Shown here: piece after piece, positions 45,930 through 54,771 of the stretch
Position numbering within the stretch: position 1 is the stretch's first letter
Layout: each line of letters starts with the position of its first letter
Assembly (NCBI RefSeq): GCF_945915435.1
Contig: NZ_CAMEFG010000019.1
Coordinates: forward strand, 1-62,454
DNA: 62,454 nucleotides
Source: an uncultured Paracoccus sp.
GTDB lineage: Bacteria > Pseudomonadota > Alphaproteobacteria > Rhodobacterales > Rhodobacteraceae
Direction of reading: 5' to 3'
Notes under the pieces: model-generated
The model's database searches: none
What the model saw: the letters and a program-made list of their open reading frames with translations, nothing else
What the model was told of the DNA's origin: nothing
Made by a program: the position numbers and the translations under genes

Positions 45930-46437
45930 CGAGGACACGCCCGAACCCGTCGCGCCGGAAACCGTCGCCTATGACTTCCGCCCGGTCGTGCATGGCGACA
46001 TGGTGATGCTGGCCCGCTGGCTGCGCGAACCCGCCGTCGCCGCATGGTGGCGCGATCCGGTCGCGCAGCTTGCGCTGATTCAGGGCGACCTTGCCGACCC
46101 GCGGATGGAACAGGTCATCGTCACCGCAGACGGCGCCCCCATCGCCTACGCCCAGATCTACGAGGTCCACGCCTATGGCGCCCCCCACCTGGCCGACCAG
46201 CCGCAGGGCGCGCTTGGCATCGACTGCTTCGCCGCGCCCGAGGGCATGGGCCAGGGCAAGGCATGGCTGCGCGAAATGGGCGACCGGCTTTTGCAGAGCG
46301 CGATGGTGATCGTGACCGACCCCGAGCCGGGCAACATGCGCGCCATCGCCGCCTGGCTGGGCGCGGGCTTTGCCGACAGGGGCACGCGGCTGGACGAGGA
46401 AGGCCGCCCGGCGCGGATCATGACCCGCCACCGATGA
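45922..46437 (+). CDS. GNAT-family acetyltransferase in the arg cluster
   Basis: 171 residues. RimJ/IucB-like acetyltransferase pattern (LRPV..GDM..LARWLREP at the N-terminus, GIDCFAAPEGMGQGKAWLREMG acetyl-CoA loop, and MVIVTDPEPGNMRAIAAWLGAGF). It could acetylate an amine such as a siderophore precursor or an aminoglycoside; nothing in the sequence decides. ATG at 45922 is inside argD, so it should be translated together with it. Placed between argD and argF, which makes an acyl-amino acid role possible. Confidence 0.75.
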   Translation: MADEDTPEPVAPETVAYDFRPVVHGDMVMLARWLREPAVAAWWRDPVAQLALIQGDLADPRMEQVIVTADGAPIAYAQIYEVHAYGAPHLADQPQGALGIDCFAAPEGMGQGKAWLREMGDRLLQSAMVIVTDPEPGNMRAIAAWLGAGFADRGTRLDEEGRPARIMTRHR

Positions 46438-46536
46438 ACGGCGGCGCGAAAAACACGCGCACCCGTGCGCTGCGGTCTTGACCTGCCCCCCGCAACCCTG
46501 CTTGGTTTGCGCGGTATATCCGAAAGTTCCCCATAG

Positions 46537-47463
46537 ATGAAAAACTTCCTTGATATCCACACCACCGACAAGGCAGACCTGCGCGCCATGATCGACGCCG
46601 CGCGCCGGATGAAGGATGCGCGCAACGGCTGCCCCAAGGGCACCCCGGACGCCGAATTGCCGCTGAAGAACCGGATGGTCGCGCTGATCTTTGAAAAACC
46701 CTCGACCCGCACGCGCGTCAGTTTCGATCTTGGCGTGCGGCAGATGGGCGGGCAGACGATGGTGCTGTCGGGGCAGGAAATGCAGCTTGGCCACGGCGAG
46801 ACCATCGCCGACACCGCCCGCGTGCTGTCGCGCTATGTCGACCTGATCATGATCCGCACCTTCGAGGAAGCGACGTTGCTGGAAATGGCCGAATACGCCA
46901 GCGTTCCGGTGATCAACGGGCTGACCAACCGCACCCACCCCTGCCAGATCATGGCCGACATCCTGACATATGAGGAACATCGCGGCCCCATCGCCGGGCG
47001 CAAGGTGGTCTGGTCGGGCGATGGCAACAACGTCTGCGCCAGCCTGATCCAGGCGGCGGGGCAGTTTGGCTTCGACATCACCTTCACCGGCCCGCGCCAG
47101 CTTGATCCCGAAGCCGAATGGCTGGACTTCGCCCGCGCGGCAGGCGTGCAGGCGGTGGTCGAGCGCGATCCGGTCAAGGCCGTCACCGGCGCCGATCTGG
47201 TGGTGACCGATACCTGGGTGTCCATGCACGACCCGCAATCGGCGCGAGAACGCCGCCACAACCAGCTTCGCGGCTATCAGGTGAACAAGGCGCTGATGGC
47301 CCATGCCAGGCCCGACGCGCTGTTCATGCACTGCCTGCCCGCCCATCGCGACGACGAGGTGACAAGCGAGGTGATGGACGGCCCGAACTCGGTCGTCTTC
47401 GACGAGGCCGAGAACCGCCTTCACGCGCAAAAGGCGATCATGCGCTGGTGTCTGAACGTGTGA
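46537..47463 (+). CDS. argF: Ornithine carbamoyltransferase
   Basis: Makes citrulline from ornithine and carbamoyl phosphate. 308 residues with STRTR (carbamoyl phosphate site), HPCQ and the ornithine site HCLPAHR. ATG at 46537. About 99 bases after the GNAT gene. Its TGA directly abuts the end of the convergent CbiX-like gene. Confidence 0.96.
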   Translation: MKNFLDIHTTDKADLRAMIDAARRMKDARNGCPKGTPDAELPLKNRMVALIFEKPSTRTRVSFDLGVRQMGGQTMVLSGQEMQLGHGETIADTARVLSRYVDLIMIRTFEEATLLEMAEYASVPVINGLTNRTHPCQIMADILTYEEHRGPIAGRKVVWSGDGNNVCASLIQAAGQFGFDITFTGPRQLDPEAEWLDFARAAGVQAVVERDPVKAVTGADLVVTDTWVSMHDPQSARERRHNQLRGYQVNKALMAHARPDALFMHCLPAHRDDEVTSEVMDGPNSVVFDEAENRLHAQKAIMRWCLNV

Positions 47464-48147
47464 TCACAAATCCGCGCGGCTGATCGCGCGGGCGATCATG
47501 GCGGGGATTTCATCGGCCAGACCGACGGGGGGCAGCACCGCGCCCTCGAACCCGGCCTGCGTCAGCGCGCGGGGCAGGTCTTCGGTGACATGTTCGGCGC
47601 GGGTGGCGAAGAAGGGCAGGCAGATCGCGCGGGGGCCAAGATCGCGCGCCGATTCCTCGATATGCGGCGGTTCCTCGACGAAACCGCAGGTCAGGCGGGC
47701 GACATGGGGCCGCAGCACGCCCCCCAGATCGTAGACCGCCTGCGCAGGCGCGCGCGACCGGCCCGAGCCGTGCCCGGCGATCAGCAGCGCCGTCTCGGCC
47801 AGTTGCCAGCCATTGTCCCGCGCCGCGCGGGTCAGCAGCGAGAGGCACAGCGCGGGCAGCCCCGGATCGGCGCCAAGCGGCGGCAGGATGCGCGGATCCT
47901 CGGCCCCCGCCAGCGCCAGCCGCCGGGGCAGTTCGACCCGCGTGAACCAGCCGCCCGCCATGAACAGCGGATAGACCTGCGCGCCGGGGGTCAGGGCGCG
48001 TTCCAGCGCGCCCGGCGCGGCCAGCGTCGCGCCCCGCACCTCGCGCCCCAGCAGGGCCGAGACCTGCGCCGCCAGTTCCTCGACCGCGCGTTGCTGGCCT
48101 TCGGGATCGCCGGGCTGGCCGTGGGCGACGATCAGCGGATCAGTCAC
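47464..48147 (-). CDS. CbiX-like sirohydrochlorin chelatase domain protein
   Basis: 227 residues with two CbiX-like halves: VAHGQPGDPEGQQ near the start, and AGHGSGRS around residue 120. The family inserts Co2+ or Fe2+ into sirohydrochlorin, or belongs to related uncharacterised proteins. Start is GTG at 48147, overlapping the DUF4202 stop by eight bases, so the two are co-expressed. Confidence 0.75.
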   Translation of the reverse strand: MTDPLIVAHGQPGDPEGQQRAVEELAAQVSALLGREVRGATLAAPGALERALTPGAQVYPLFMAGGWFTRVELPRRLALAGAEDPRILPPLGADPGLPALCLSLLTRAARDNGWQLAETALLIAGHGSGRSRAPAQAVYDLGGVLRPHVARLTCGFVEEPPHIEESARDLGPRAICLPFFATRAEHVTEDLPRALTQAGFEGAVLPPVGLADEIPAMIARAISRADL

Positions 48148-48700
48148 GGAACGAGGCAGCGAAAGGCTCGGGGATGTCGAACTCGCGCAGGGCGCGGGCG
48201 CGGGCCGTGGCCGACATCTTGCGGGCGGTCTTTTCGACGATGCGCAGCATGGCCTCGGGTTCCTGCGTGCCCGCGAAAGGCCCCATATACCAGCGGATGA
48301 AGGTGAAGCAGGCGACATCCTCCAGCGCCTGCACCTGCGCGTCGCGCTTGATGCCCTGTTTCATCAGCATCTTTTCGGCCTGCGCGATATCTTCGTCGCT
48401 ATAACCCGCGTCCCGCATGATCCCGGCCACGCGGGCGGCATGGCGGCGGCCCTGCTCGACCCGCCAGGCCAGATAGCCGGGGCGGTCCATCGGGAAATCG
48501 CGGCGCGGCAGGGTCCAGCGTTCGATATGCTGGCCCCGGCAGGCGATGCGCAACGGCTCGGACGCATCGGGATAAAGCAGTTCCTGCTCGGCCGTCATGC
48601 GCTGGCCATAGAGCAATTCGTCGGGCTGACCCCCGGTCAGGTTGGGATCGGCGGCATTGGCCTTGTCGATGGCTTCGAAAGCGGTCTGAAGGCGGGACAT
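48140..48700 (-). CDS. DUF4202 family protein
   Basis: 186 residues, recognised by TAFEAIDKANAADPN, HIERWTLPRRDFP and the C-terminal segment with FTFIRWYM. Family function is unknown; no membrane segment. AAGGAG upstream of the ATG at 48700. Overlaps the CbiX-like gene. Confidence 0.82.
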   Translation of the reverse strand: MSRLQTAFEAIDKANAADPNLTGGQPDELLYGQRMTAEQELLYPDASEPLRIACRGQHIERWTLPRRDFPMDRPGYLAWRVEQGRRHAARVAGIMRDAGYSDEDIAQAEKMLMKQGIKRDAQVQALEDVACFTFIRWYMGPFAGTQEPEAMLRIVEKTARKMSATARARALREFDIPEPFAASFRD

Positions 48701-48791
48701 CGGGACTCCTTGATTTGGGGCCATTTTGCCGCAGGGGGCGGGGGCGTCAATGACATTGCTGCGGTTTCGCGCCCGGATTAGGTTGCCGGGC

Positions 48792-49298
48792 ATGAGCGGA
48801 TGGATCGAATTCACGGCGGCGCTGGCCGCATTCCTCGCCTCGCATATCGTGCCGATGCGGCTGAAGGGCGGGCTGGTGGCGGCGCTTGGGCGGCGGGGCT
48901 ATGTCGCGGCCTTCAGCCTGCTGTCGCTGGGCCTGCTTTACTGGCTGATCCTTGCCGCCGGACGCGCGCCCATCGTCGAGATATGGCCGCAGCAGGGCTG
49001 GATGCGCTGGCTGGTCAATATCGCGATGCCGCTGGCCTTTGGCTTGGGCGCGACCGGGGGCATGGCCGGGCTGATGGCTGGATTCGCCCTGTGGGCTGGC
49101 GCGCATCTGGTCGCGAACGGGGATCTGGCGCATGTGATCCTGTTTGGGCTGATGTTGGCCTATGCGCTGGCCGGGCTGGCGCGGGTCGGCAGGTTGCGCG
49201 TGCGGCTGACGCCGGTGCGGCTGGCCGTCGGGGCCGTGCTGTGGGCGGGGGCGTGGCATCTGCATCCGGCGGTGATCGGCGCCTCGCCCATGCCGTGA
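48792..49298 (+). CDS. NnrU-family membrane protein
   Basis: 168 residues with about five membrane segments and the NnrU pattern (HIVPMR near the N-terminus, RAPIVEIWPQQGWM). NnrU is linked to nitrite/nitric oxide metabolism in denitrifiers, but homologues also occur elsewhere. ATG 48792 chosen; an ATG 14 codons upstream is possible. Divergent from the DUF4202 gene. Confidence 0.85.
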   Translation: MSGWIEFTAALAAFLASHIVPMRLKGGLVAALGRRGYVAAFSLLSLGLLYWLILAAGRAPIVEIWPQQGWMRWLVNIAMPLAFGLGATGGMAGLMAGFALWAGAHLVANGDLAHVILFGLMLAYALAGLARVGRLRVRLTPVRLAVGAVLWAGAWHLHPAVIGASPMP

Positions 49299-49430
49299 GG
49301 TTGGTGGGAATCCCCGGCCCGAATTTCCGCTCAAGCGATTGAAAAATAAATATTTCCTTCGCCCGGCAGGTTTCGGCTGGATGTTGCGGTTCATGGGGCG
49401 GGCCGTCATTCCCGGCGGGTTTCCGCGGCC

Positions 49431-50444
49431 TTAGGGACGAAAGCCCGGCGGAATGTGGTCGCGCCCCTCCAGCACCAGATCCGCGATCATGCCCGCGATG
49501 GCGGGGGCCATGCCGAAGCCGATCTTGAAGCCGCCATTTGCGACGAACTCGCCCGGCTTGCCCGGCCACGGCCCGACCAGCGGCGCGCGTGACTTCGCCC
49601 TTGGCCGGATGCCTGCCCAACGGTCGATCACCTCGGCCCCGGCCAGCGGGGGGCAGAGGCGGCGGGCCTTGTCGATCAGCGCCTCAAGCTGCGCGTCGGT
49701 GGCCAGATCCGTCGCATCGCGTTCCGAGGTCGAGCCGATGCCCACCGTCCCGTCGCCATGCGGCACGATATGCAGCCCGTCGGCAAAGATCTGCGGCGCA
49801 TCGCGGGCATCAAGGCGCAGCAGCGCCGACTGGCCCTTGACGCCCGTGCCCCCGAAGGGCGCAAGCCCCGCGACGCCGGTGGCCCGGATCACGGGACCGT
49901 CCGCCGATTCGGGCGCGGGCTGGCCTTCCACGATCACCCCGCCACCCGCGCGAATCGCCGCCGCCAGCGATTGCAGCGCGCGGCGGGGGTTCAGCCGCGC
50001 GGTCAGGTTGTCCAGCAGCCACCATCCGTCCGGGCTTTCCGGCACCAGCGCCGCCTGCGGATCGCGAACCAGCCGCATTTGCGCCCATTGCGGCCAGTTG
50101 CGTTCCGCCTGCGCGATGCGGCCCTGCAAGCGGGGCAGGGTGTCCGCCGTCACGGGTTGCAGCCGTCCGGTGCGCGCATAGCCCGGATCCGTGCCGCCTG
50201 CCTGCGCCACATCCGCCCACCAGCCTTCCGCGGCGATCAGCGCGTCAAGCTGCACCTGCTTCTTGTCGTTCCAGTTCTCCGGCGCGTGCGGGGCCAGCGC
50301 GCCCACTGTCCCGCCGCTGGAACCCGCCCCGATCCGCGCCGCCTCATACACCCGGACCGATGCCCCGCGCCGCACCAGTTCCCATGCGCAGGCCAGCCCG
50401 ATGATTCCCGCGCCCGCCACGGTCACCGTCTTTTCGCTTGCCAT
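49431..50444 (-). CDS. FAD-dependent oxidoreductase, probable MnmC1 (cmnm5U demodifying) domain protein
   Basis: 337 residues, D-amino-acid-oxidase fold: N-terminal FAD site VAGAGIIGLACAWEL, and a C-terminal region with GIRPRAKSRAPLVGP and GGFKIGFGMAPAIAG. In MnmC, such a domain removes carboxymethyl from cmnm5s2U34 of tRNA before methylation. It is divergent from mnmD, supporting this role, but a DadA-type amine oxidase is the alternative. Confidence 0.72.
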   Translation of the reverse strand: MASEKTVTVAGAGIIGLACAWELVRRGASVRVYEAARIGAGSSGGTVGALAPHAPENWNDKKQVQLDALIAAEGWWADVAQAGGTDPGYARTGRLQPVTADTLPRLQGRIAQAERNWPQWAQMRLVRDPQAALVPESPDGWWLLDNLTARLNPRRALQSLAAAIRAGGGVIVEGQPAPESADGPVIRATGVAGLAPFGGTGVKGQSALLRLDARDAPQIFADGLHIVPHGDGTVGIGSTSERDATDLATDAQLEALIDKARRLCPPLAGAEVIDRWAGIRPRAKSRAPLVGPWPGKPGEFVANGGFKIGFGMAPAIAGMIADLVLEGRDHIPPGFRP

Positions 50445-50470
50445 CGCCCCGCCCTTATCCCATCTGCGCC

Positions 50471-50485
50471 TTAAGATGGAGTTAA
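50471..50485. promoter_or_regulatory. Perfect CtrA box TTAA-N7-TTAA
   Basis: TTAA (50471-50474), seven bases, TTAA (50482-50485) in the 46-bp divergent gap between mnmC1-like and mnmD genes. Exact match to the CtrA consensus. It ends five bases before the preferred mnmD ATG (50491). Confidence 0.55.
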
Positions 50486-50490
50486 CGCGG

Positions 50491-51156
50491 ATGAGCCAGA
50501 TCGACCAGAGCGGCCAGAAAAGCGGCCTGACATGGCGCGAGGGCGGCGTGCCGGTCTCGACCCGTTTCGACGATCCCTATTTCAGCCTTGCCGGTGGGCT
50601 TGCGGAAACGCGCCACGTCTTTCTGGACGGCAACGACCTGCCCGCGCGGCTGCGTCCGGGCTTTCACGTCGCCGAATTGGGCTTCGGCACCGGGCTGAAC
50701 CTGCTGGCGCTGGCGGCGGTGGCGCGGGACCCGATTCGCTTCACCTCGTTCGAGATGTTTCCGATGGGCACCGCCGAACTGGCCCGCGCCCATGCCGCTT
50801 TCCCTGAACTTGCCCCGCTGGCCGAAGAGTTGCGCGCAGGCTGGCCGCAAAGCCGTTTCACCGTCGGCACGGTCGCGGTCGAGATCGTCACCGGCGATGC
50901 CCGGCACACGCTGCCCGCATGGGACGGGCGCGTGGATGCGTGGTTCCTCGACGGTTTTTCGCCCGCAAAGAACCCCGAGATCTGGGCCGAACCGCTGATG
51001 GCGCAGGTCGCCCGCCATACCGCGCCGGGGGGCACCTTCGCGACCTATACGGCGGCGGGCCATGTCCGCCGCGCGCTGGAGGCCGCCGGTTTCGATGTCG
51101 CCCGCACCCCCGGTTTCGCGGGCAAGCGCCACATGAGCCGGGGCACCTTGCGTTAA
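50491..51156 (+). CDS. mnmD: tRNA 5-methylaminomethyl-2-thiouridine methyltransferase MnmD
   Basis: 221 residues of the MnmC2/DUF752 type: AELGFGTGLNLLAL (SAM site), FDGF-type motif seen as WFLDGFSPAKNPEIW, and the C-terminal GFAGKRHMSRG. Methylates nm5s2U34 in tRNA. It stands alone here, without the FAD domain found in enteric MnmC. ATG 50491 preferred for GGAG nine bases upstream; ATG 50476 is in frame but overlaps the CtrA box. Confidence 0.92.
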   Translation: MSQIDQSGQKSGLTWREGGVPVSTRFDDPYFSLAGGLAETRHVFLDGNDLPARLRPGFHVAELGFGTGLNLLALAAVARDPIRFTSFEMFPMGTAELARAHAAFPELAPLAEELRAGWPQSRFTVGTVAVEIVTGDARHTLPAWDGRVDAWFLDGFSPAKNPEIWAEPLMAQVARHTAPGGTFATYTAAGHVRRALEAAGFDVARTPGFAGKRHMSRGTLR

Positions 51157-51875
51157 CGGCGCACGCGGGGAATGCGGCTGGTGGAATAGCGGACGGGCGC
51201 GTGGGGCGGATGGCCGTGGGTCACGCTCCAGAATCGTGGGCCGCCGCGCAGCAGGAACAGCGGGATGGTCAGGACGATGCCCGCGATGAAGCCGCCGTTA
51301 TGCGCCCAATAGGCCACGCCCGAATCAGGCCCCGCGGCCGCGCCCATCACCAGTTGCAGCCCGAACCACGCCAGCAGCATCACCCAGGCGGGAATGGTGA
51401 AGCGGCGGATGAAGAAGAACACGATGGCGATCACATCGACCCGCGCCTTGGGAAACATCAGCAGATAGCCCCCCATCACCCCCGCGATCGCGCCCGATGC
51501 CCCGACCATCGGCACCATCGAATAGGGGTCCGAGGCGATTTGCGCCGCCGCCGCGGCCAGCCCGCAGGCCAGATAGAACAGAAGGAAGCCGACGCGGCCC
51601 ATCTGATCCTCCATATTGTCGCCGAAAACCCATAAAAACAGCATGTTGCCTGCCAGATGCAGCAGCCCGCCATGCAGGAACATATGGGTCAGCAACCCCC
51701 ACAGATAGATGCCCTCGCTGATCGCCAGCGGGTAGAGCGACATTTCCAGCCACAGCCGCACCTGCCCGCCGCCCCAATCGGCGGTGACGATATAGATGAC
51801 GATATTCACCACGATCAGCAGCCGCGTGACATAGGGGATGCGCGAGGGCGGGTTGTGATCACGGATCGGGAACAT
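51153..51875 (-). CDS. Rhomboid-family intramembrane serine protease
   Basis: 240 residues, six membrane segments. Catalytic Ser127 in GASGAIAG and His192 in AHNGGF; conserved HMFLHGG and N-terminal region. Cleaves membrane proteins within the bilayer; substrates unknown. ATG 51875 chosen, overlapping the mnmD end by four bases. Confidence 0.93.
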   Translation of the reverse strand: MFPIRDHNPPSRIPYVTRLLIVVNIVIYIVTADWGGGQVRLWLEMSLYPLAISEGIYLWGLLTHMFLHGGLLHLAGNMLFLWVFGDNMEDQMGRVGFLLFYLACGLAAAAAQIASDPYSMVPMVGASGAIAGVMGGYLLMFPKARVDVIAIVFFFIRRFTIPAWVMLLAWFGLQLVMGAAAGPDSGVAYWAHNGGFIAGIVLTIPLFLLRGGPRFWSVTHGHPPHAPVRYSTSRIPRVRR

Positions 51876-51932
51876 GGGGCTTTCACGCTTTGGCCTTAGC
51901 CTGCCGGTTGCGGCGGGCGGGTGCAAGACCGC

Positions 51933-52376
51933 TTAAAGATGGCGATGAACGACGATCAGGCGGCAACCCAGAATCCCGGCCAGATCGGCAAGCAGATGCG
52001 GGTCGGGCTGGCCGCCGGGGTCGGGATAGGTGATCGCAAAGCGCCCGAAGCCCTGTTTTATGCGGTAGACCAGATGGTTCAGCGCGGCGCCATGCCCGCA
52101 GCAGGGCATCGCATGGGGCGCCAGCGCAAAGCCCGCGCCGTCATGGTCGCGATCCATCGTCTCGCCCCACCATTCCAGCGCGATTTCGGCGTGGCAGCGG
52201 GGGCAGGCGACGGATTCGAACCCCTCGCCGCAGTCGAAGAACTGCACATGATCGTGATGCAGCAGCCTTGCCGCCAGCGGCTCGTGCGCCAGGCGGTCGC
52301 GCAGCCGTGCGTTGGTCGCGGCATCAGGGGACAGTTGCGGGTCGGCAGGGAGCAGGAAAACGTCGTGCAGGCTCAT
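51933..52376 (-). CDS. Zinc-ribbon protein coupled to accA
   Basis: 147 residues. A Cys pair CPRCH (58-62), a second pair PCCGHG (91-96), and several His; these could form a zinc site. No family is recognised. ATG overlaps the accA stop (ATGA), so it is translated with accA. Function unknown; the coupling to the carboxyltransferase, whose partner subunit also has a zinc ribbon, is the only functional hint and may be coincidental. Confidence 0.72.
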   Translation of the reverse strand: MSLHDVFLLPADPQLSPDAATNARLRDRLAHEPLAARLLHHDHVQFFDCGEGFESVACPRCHAEIALEWWGETMDRDHDGAGFALAPHAMPCCGHGAALNHLVYRIKQGFGRFAITYPDPGGQPDPHLLADLAGILGCRLIVVHRHL

Positions 52377-53332
52377 CCCGCCAGGGTTTTCGCGCCCATG
52401 TTCAGGAATTTCTCGCGCCGTTCGCGAATCAACTCCTGCGGGGCCTTGCCGTCCAGATCGGCCAGCATCGCGGTGATCGCTTGGCCCACCGAAGCGATGG
52501 CGTCCACGGGTGCGCGCTGTGCGCCGCCCATCGGCTCGGGGATGATCTGGTCGATGACGCCCAGCTTTTGCAGGTCCTGCGCGGTCAGCCGCAATGCCTC
52601 GGCGGCCTCGCGCATCTTGTCGGCGTCCTTCCACAGGATCGAGGCGCAGCCTTCGGGCGAGATCACCGAATAGATCGAATGTTCCAGCATCGCGATGCGG
52701 TTGGCGGTGGCAAAGGCGACCGCGCCGCCCGAGCCGCCTTCGCCGATGATGACCGACACCAGCGGCACGCCGATTTGCAGGCATTTCTCGGTCGAACGGG
52801 CAATGGCCTCGGACTGCCCGCGTTCCTCGGCGCCCTTGCCGGGATAGGCGCCGGGCGTATCGACCAGCGAGATGACGGGCAGGCCGAAACGATGCGCCAT
52901 GTCCATCAGCCGGATCGCCTTGCGGTAGCCTTCGGGCCGGGCCATGCCGAAATTGTGCTGGATGCGCGACTTGGTGTCGTTGCCCTTTTCATGGCCGATC
53001 ACCACGCAAGGCGCATCGTTGAACCGCGCGAGGCCCCCCATCACCGCATGGTCGTCGCCAAAGACGCGGTCCCCGGCCAGCGGCGTGTATTCGGTGAACA
53101 GCGCGGCGATATAGTCGTTGCAATGGGGCCGGTCAGGATGGCGAGCCACCTGCGTCTTGCGCCAGGGGTCCAGGCTTTTATACATGTCCTTCAGAAGGTC
53201 GGCGGCCTTCCTGTCCAGCGCGCTGGCCTCTTTCTCAAGATCGACGCCTTCGCCTTTGCGGGCCAGAACGCGCAGCTCTTCGGCCTTGCCTTCCAGATCC
53301 GCGAGGGGCTTTTCGAAGTCGAGATAGGTCAT
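52373..53332 (-). CDS. accA: Acetyl-CoA carboxylase carboxyltransferase alpha subunit
   Basis: Transfers the carboxyl group from biotin to acetyl-CoA in the first step of fatty acid synthesis. 319 residues, normal length: [26 protein letters not shown] and GEGGSGGA motifs. ATG at 53332 places the start [10 protein letters not shown]. Partner subunits are not in the window. Confidence 0.97.
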   Translation of the reverse strand: MTYLDFEKPLADLEGKAEELRVLARKGEGVDLEKEASALDRKAADLLKDMYKSLDPWRKTQVARHPDRPHCNDYIAALFTEYTPLAGDRVFGDDHAVMGGLARFNDAPCVVIGHEKGNDTKSRIQHNFGMARPEGYRKAIRLMDMAHRFGLPVISLVDTPGAYPGKGAEERGQSEAIARSTEKCLQIGVPLVSVIIGEGGSGGAVAFATANRIAMLEHSIYSVISPEGCASILWKDADKMREAAEALRLTAQDLQKLGVIDQIIPEPMGGAQRAPVDAIASVGQAITAMLADLDGKAPQELIRERREKFLNMGAKTLAG

Positions 53333-53397
53333 GCGACGCTCCGGGGATGTGATCTTGCGCAGCCTATATGCGGCGCGGGGCGCGGAATTGCAACTTT

Positions 53398-53841
53398 CTA
53401 GCCGCGGTTCCAGCGGGAAAGGGCGTCTTCGTCGCAGGTGGCGGCCTCGACCCATTCGCCGGGGCCGTCGGTGGTAATCTCGCGTTTCCAGAAGGGTGCG
53501 CGCGATTTCAGCCAGTCCATCAGGTATTCCGCACCCTGAAACGCCGCAAGCCGATGGCGCGAGGCGGTGGCGACCATCATGATCGGCTCTCCCACGCGCA
53601 GGGTGCCGTGGCGGTGGATCACCAGCCAGTCGGACAGGCCGAAGCGGTTCGCGGCCTCGGCCCCGTATTCGGCCAGCTTGCGTTCGGTCATGCCGGGGTA
53701 ATGCTCGATCTCCAGCGCGGTCAGGCGGCCCCCTTCGTCGCGCACGAGGCCCTGGAACGTGACCACGGCCCCCGCGCCCGCACCGAAACCGTCCAGTTCG
53801 GCGGCAAGATCGAAAGGCGCGGCCTGAAGGCGGGCGGTCAT
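53398..53841 (-). CDS. moaE: Molybdopterin synthase catalytic subunit
   Basis: Large subunit of molybdopterin synthase. 147 residues with [11 protein letters not shown], the [10 protein letters not shown] segment and the [10 protein letters not shown] region with catalytic Lys. One base after moaD, so the two subunits are coupled. Confidence 0.96.
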   Translation of the reverse strand: MTARLQAAPFDLAAELDGFGAGAGAVVTFQGLVRDEGGRLTALEIEHYPGMTERKLAEYGAEAANRFGLSDWLVIHRHGTLRVGEPIMMVATASRHRLAAFQGAEYLMDWLKSRAPFWKREITTDGPGEWVEAATCDEDALSRWNRG

Positions 53842-53842
53842 G

Positions 53843-54094
53843 CTAACCCCCCGTCATCGGCGGGAAGAACGCGACCTCGCGCGCGCCGTCCAGGGGCGTG
53901 TCCATCGCGGCCAGTTCCTGATCCACCGCGACCCGCACCGCGTCCAGATCGGCAAAGGCCGCCGCGTGCCATTCGTCCATCGCGGCAAGCTGCGCGACCA
54001 GATCGGCGACCGTGGCGGCCCCGGTCTCGATCCTTTCGCGCGGGGCGCCGATGCGTTCGCGCAGCCATGCGAAATAAAGGACGTCAAGCTGCAT
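53843..54094 (-). CDS. moaD: Molybdopterin synthase sulfur carrier subunit
   Basis: 83 residues, ubiquitin-like, ending in the thiocarboxylate tail GG required for sulfur transfer. Overlaps the pgsA 3' end by 11 bases. Together with moaE it makes molybdopterin from precursor Z. Confidence 0.95.
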   Translation of the reverse strand: MQLDVLYFAWLRERIGAPRERIETGAATVADLVAQLAAMDEWHAAAFADLDAVRVAVDQELAAMDTPLDGAREVAFFPPMTGG

Positions 54095-54713
54095 CGCGGT
54101 CGCTCAGATAGGGGCGGGCCTTGGCGAAATAGTCCCAGCCGGTGATGGCGGTCAGCGCGGCGGCGATCCAGATCGTCACCAGCCCGGCCTGCGTCGCCAG
54201 GTCCGACCAGTTGCTGGACCACGGCAGGCCCGGCTCACCCACCAGCGGGGGATGGCCGGTTTCGTAATATTTCAACCCGGTGCCCAGGAACAGGATCGCG
54301 ATGGCGACCATCTGGAAGGTGGTCTTCCACTTGGCGATCTTCGTGACCTTCAGCAGCCTTGCGTTCGCCCCCAGAAACTCGCGCAGGCCGGAAACGAAGA
54401 CCTCGCGGAAGAGGATCACGGTCGCGGGCAGGATCAGCCAGGGGTTCATGCCGGAATAGCCGGTGATGACGACCAGCGCGATCACCACCATCGCCTTGTC
54501 GGCAATCGGGTCCATCGCCGCGCCGAAGCGGCTTTCCTGCTTCCATGCGCGCGCCAGATAGCCGTCGAACCAGTCGGTCACGGCGGCGATCAGGAACAGC
54601 GCGAGCGCCGCGAAATCGGCGAAGGGGCGGCTGAGGAAGAAGAACATCAGCGGCACCAGCGGCGCTGCGAGCAGCCGCAACAGGGTCAGGACATTTGGCA
54701 GGTTCCAGCGCAT
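54084..54713 (-). CDS. pgsA: CDP-diacylglycerol--glycerol-3-phosphate phosphatidyltransferase
   Basis: 209 residues, integral membrane, makes phosphatidylglycerol phosphate. Signature D-x2-DG-x2-AR-x8-G-x3-D-x3-D present from DWFDGYLAR to GAAMDPIAD (about residues 47-69). Start ATG at 54713. Confidence 0.96.
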   Translation of the reverse strand: MRWNLPNVLTLLRLLAAPLVPLMFFFLSRPFADFAALALFLIAAVTDWFDGYLARAWKQESRFGAAMDPIADKAMVVIALVVITGYSGMNPWLILPATVILFREVFVSGLREFLGANARLLKVTKIAKWKTTFQMVAIAILFLGTGLKYYETGHPPLVGEPGLPWSSNWSDLATQAGLVTIWIAAALTAITGWDYFAKARPYLSDRDAA

Positions 54714-54771
54714 GGCCGCAATCTATGCGCTTGTCGCGGCGGGGGGAAGGGGGCGCGGACGGCCAAACGCC

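Noticed and set aside
43575..45938. 787-residue minus-strand frame
   Set aside because: Opposite the ABC-2 permease and argD; no domain.
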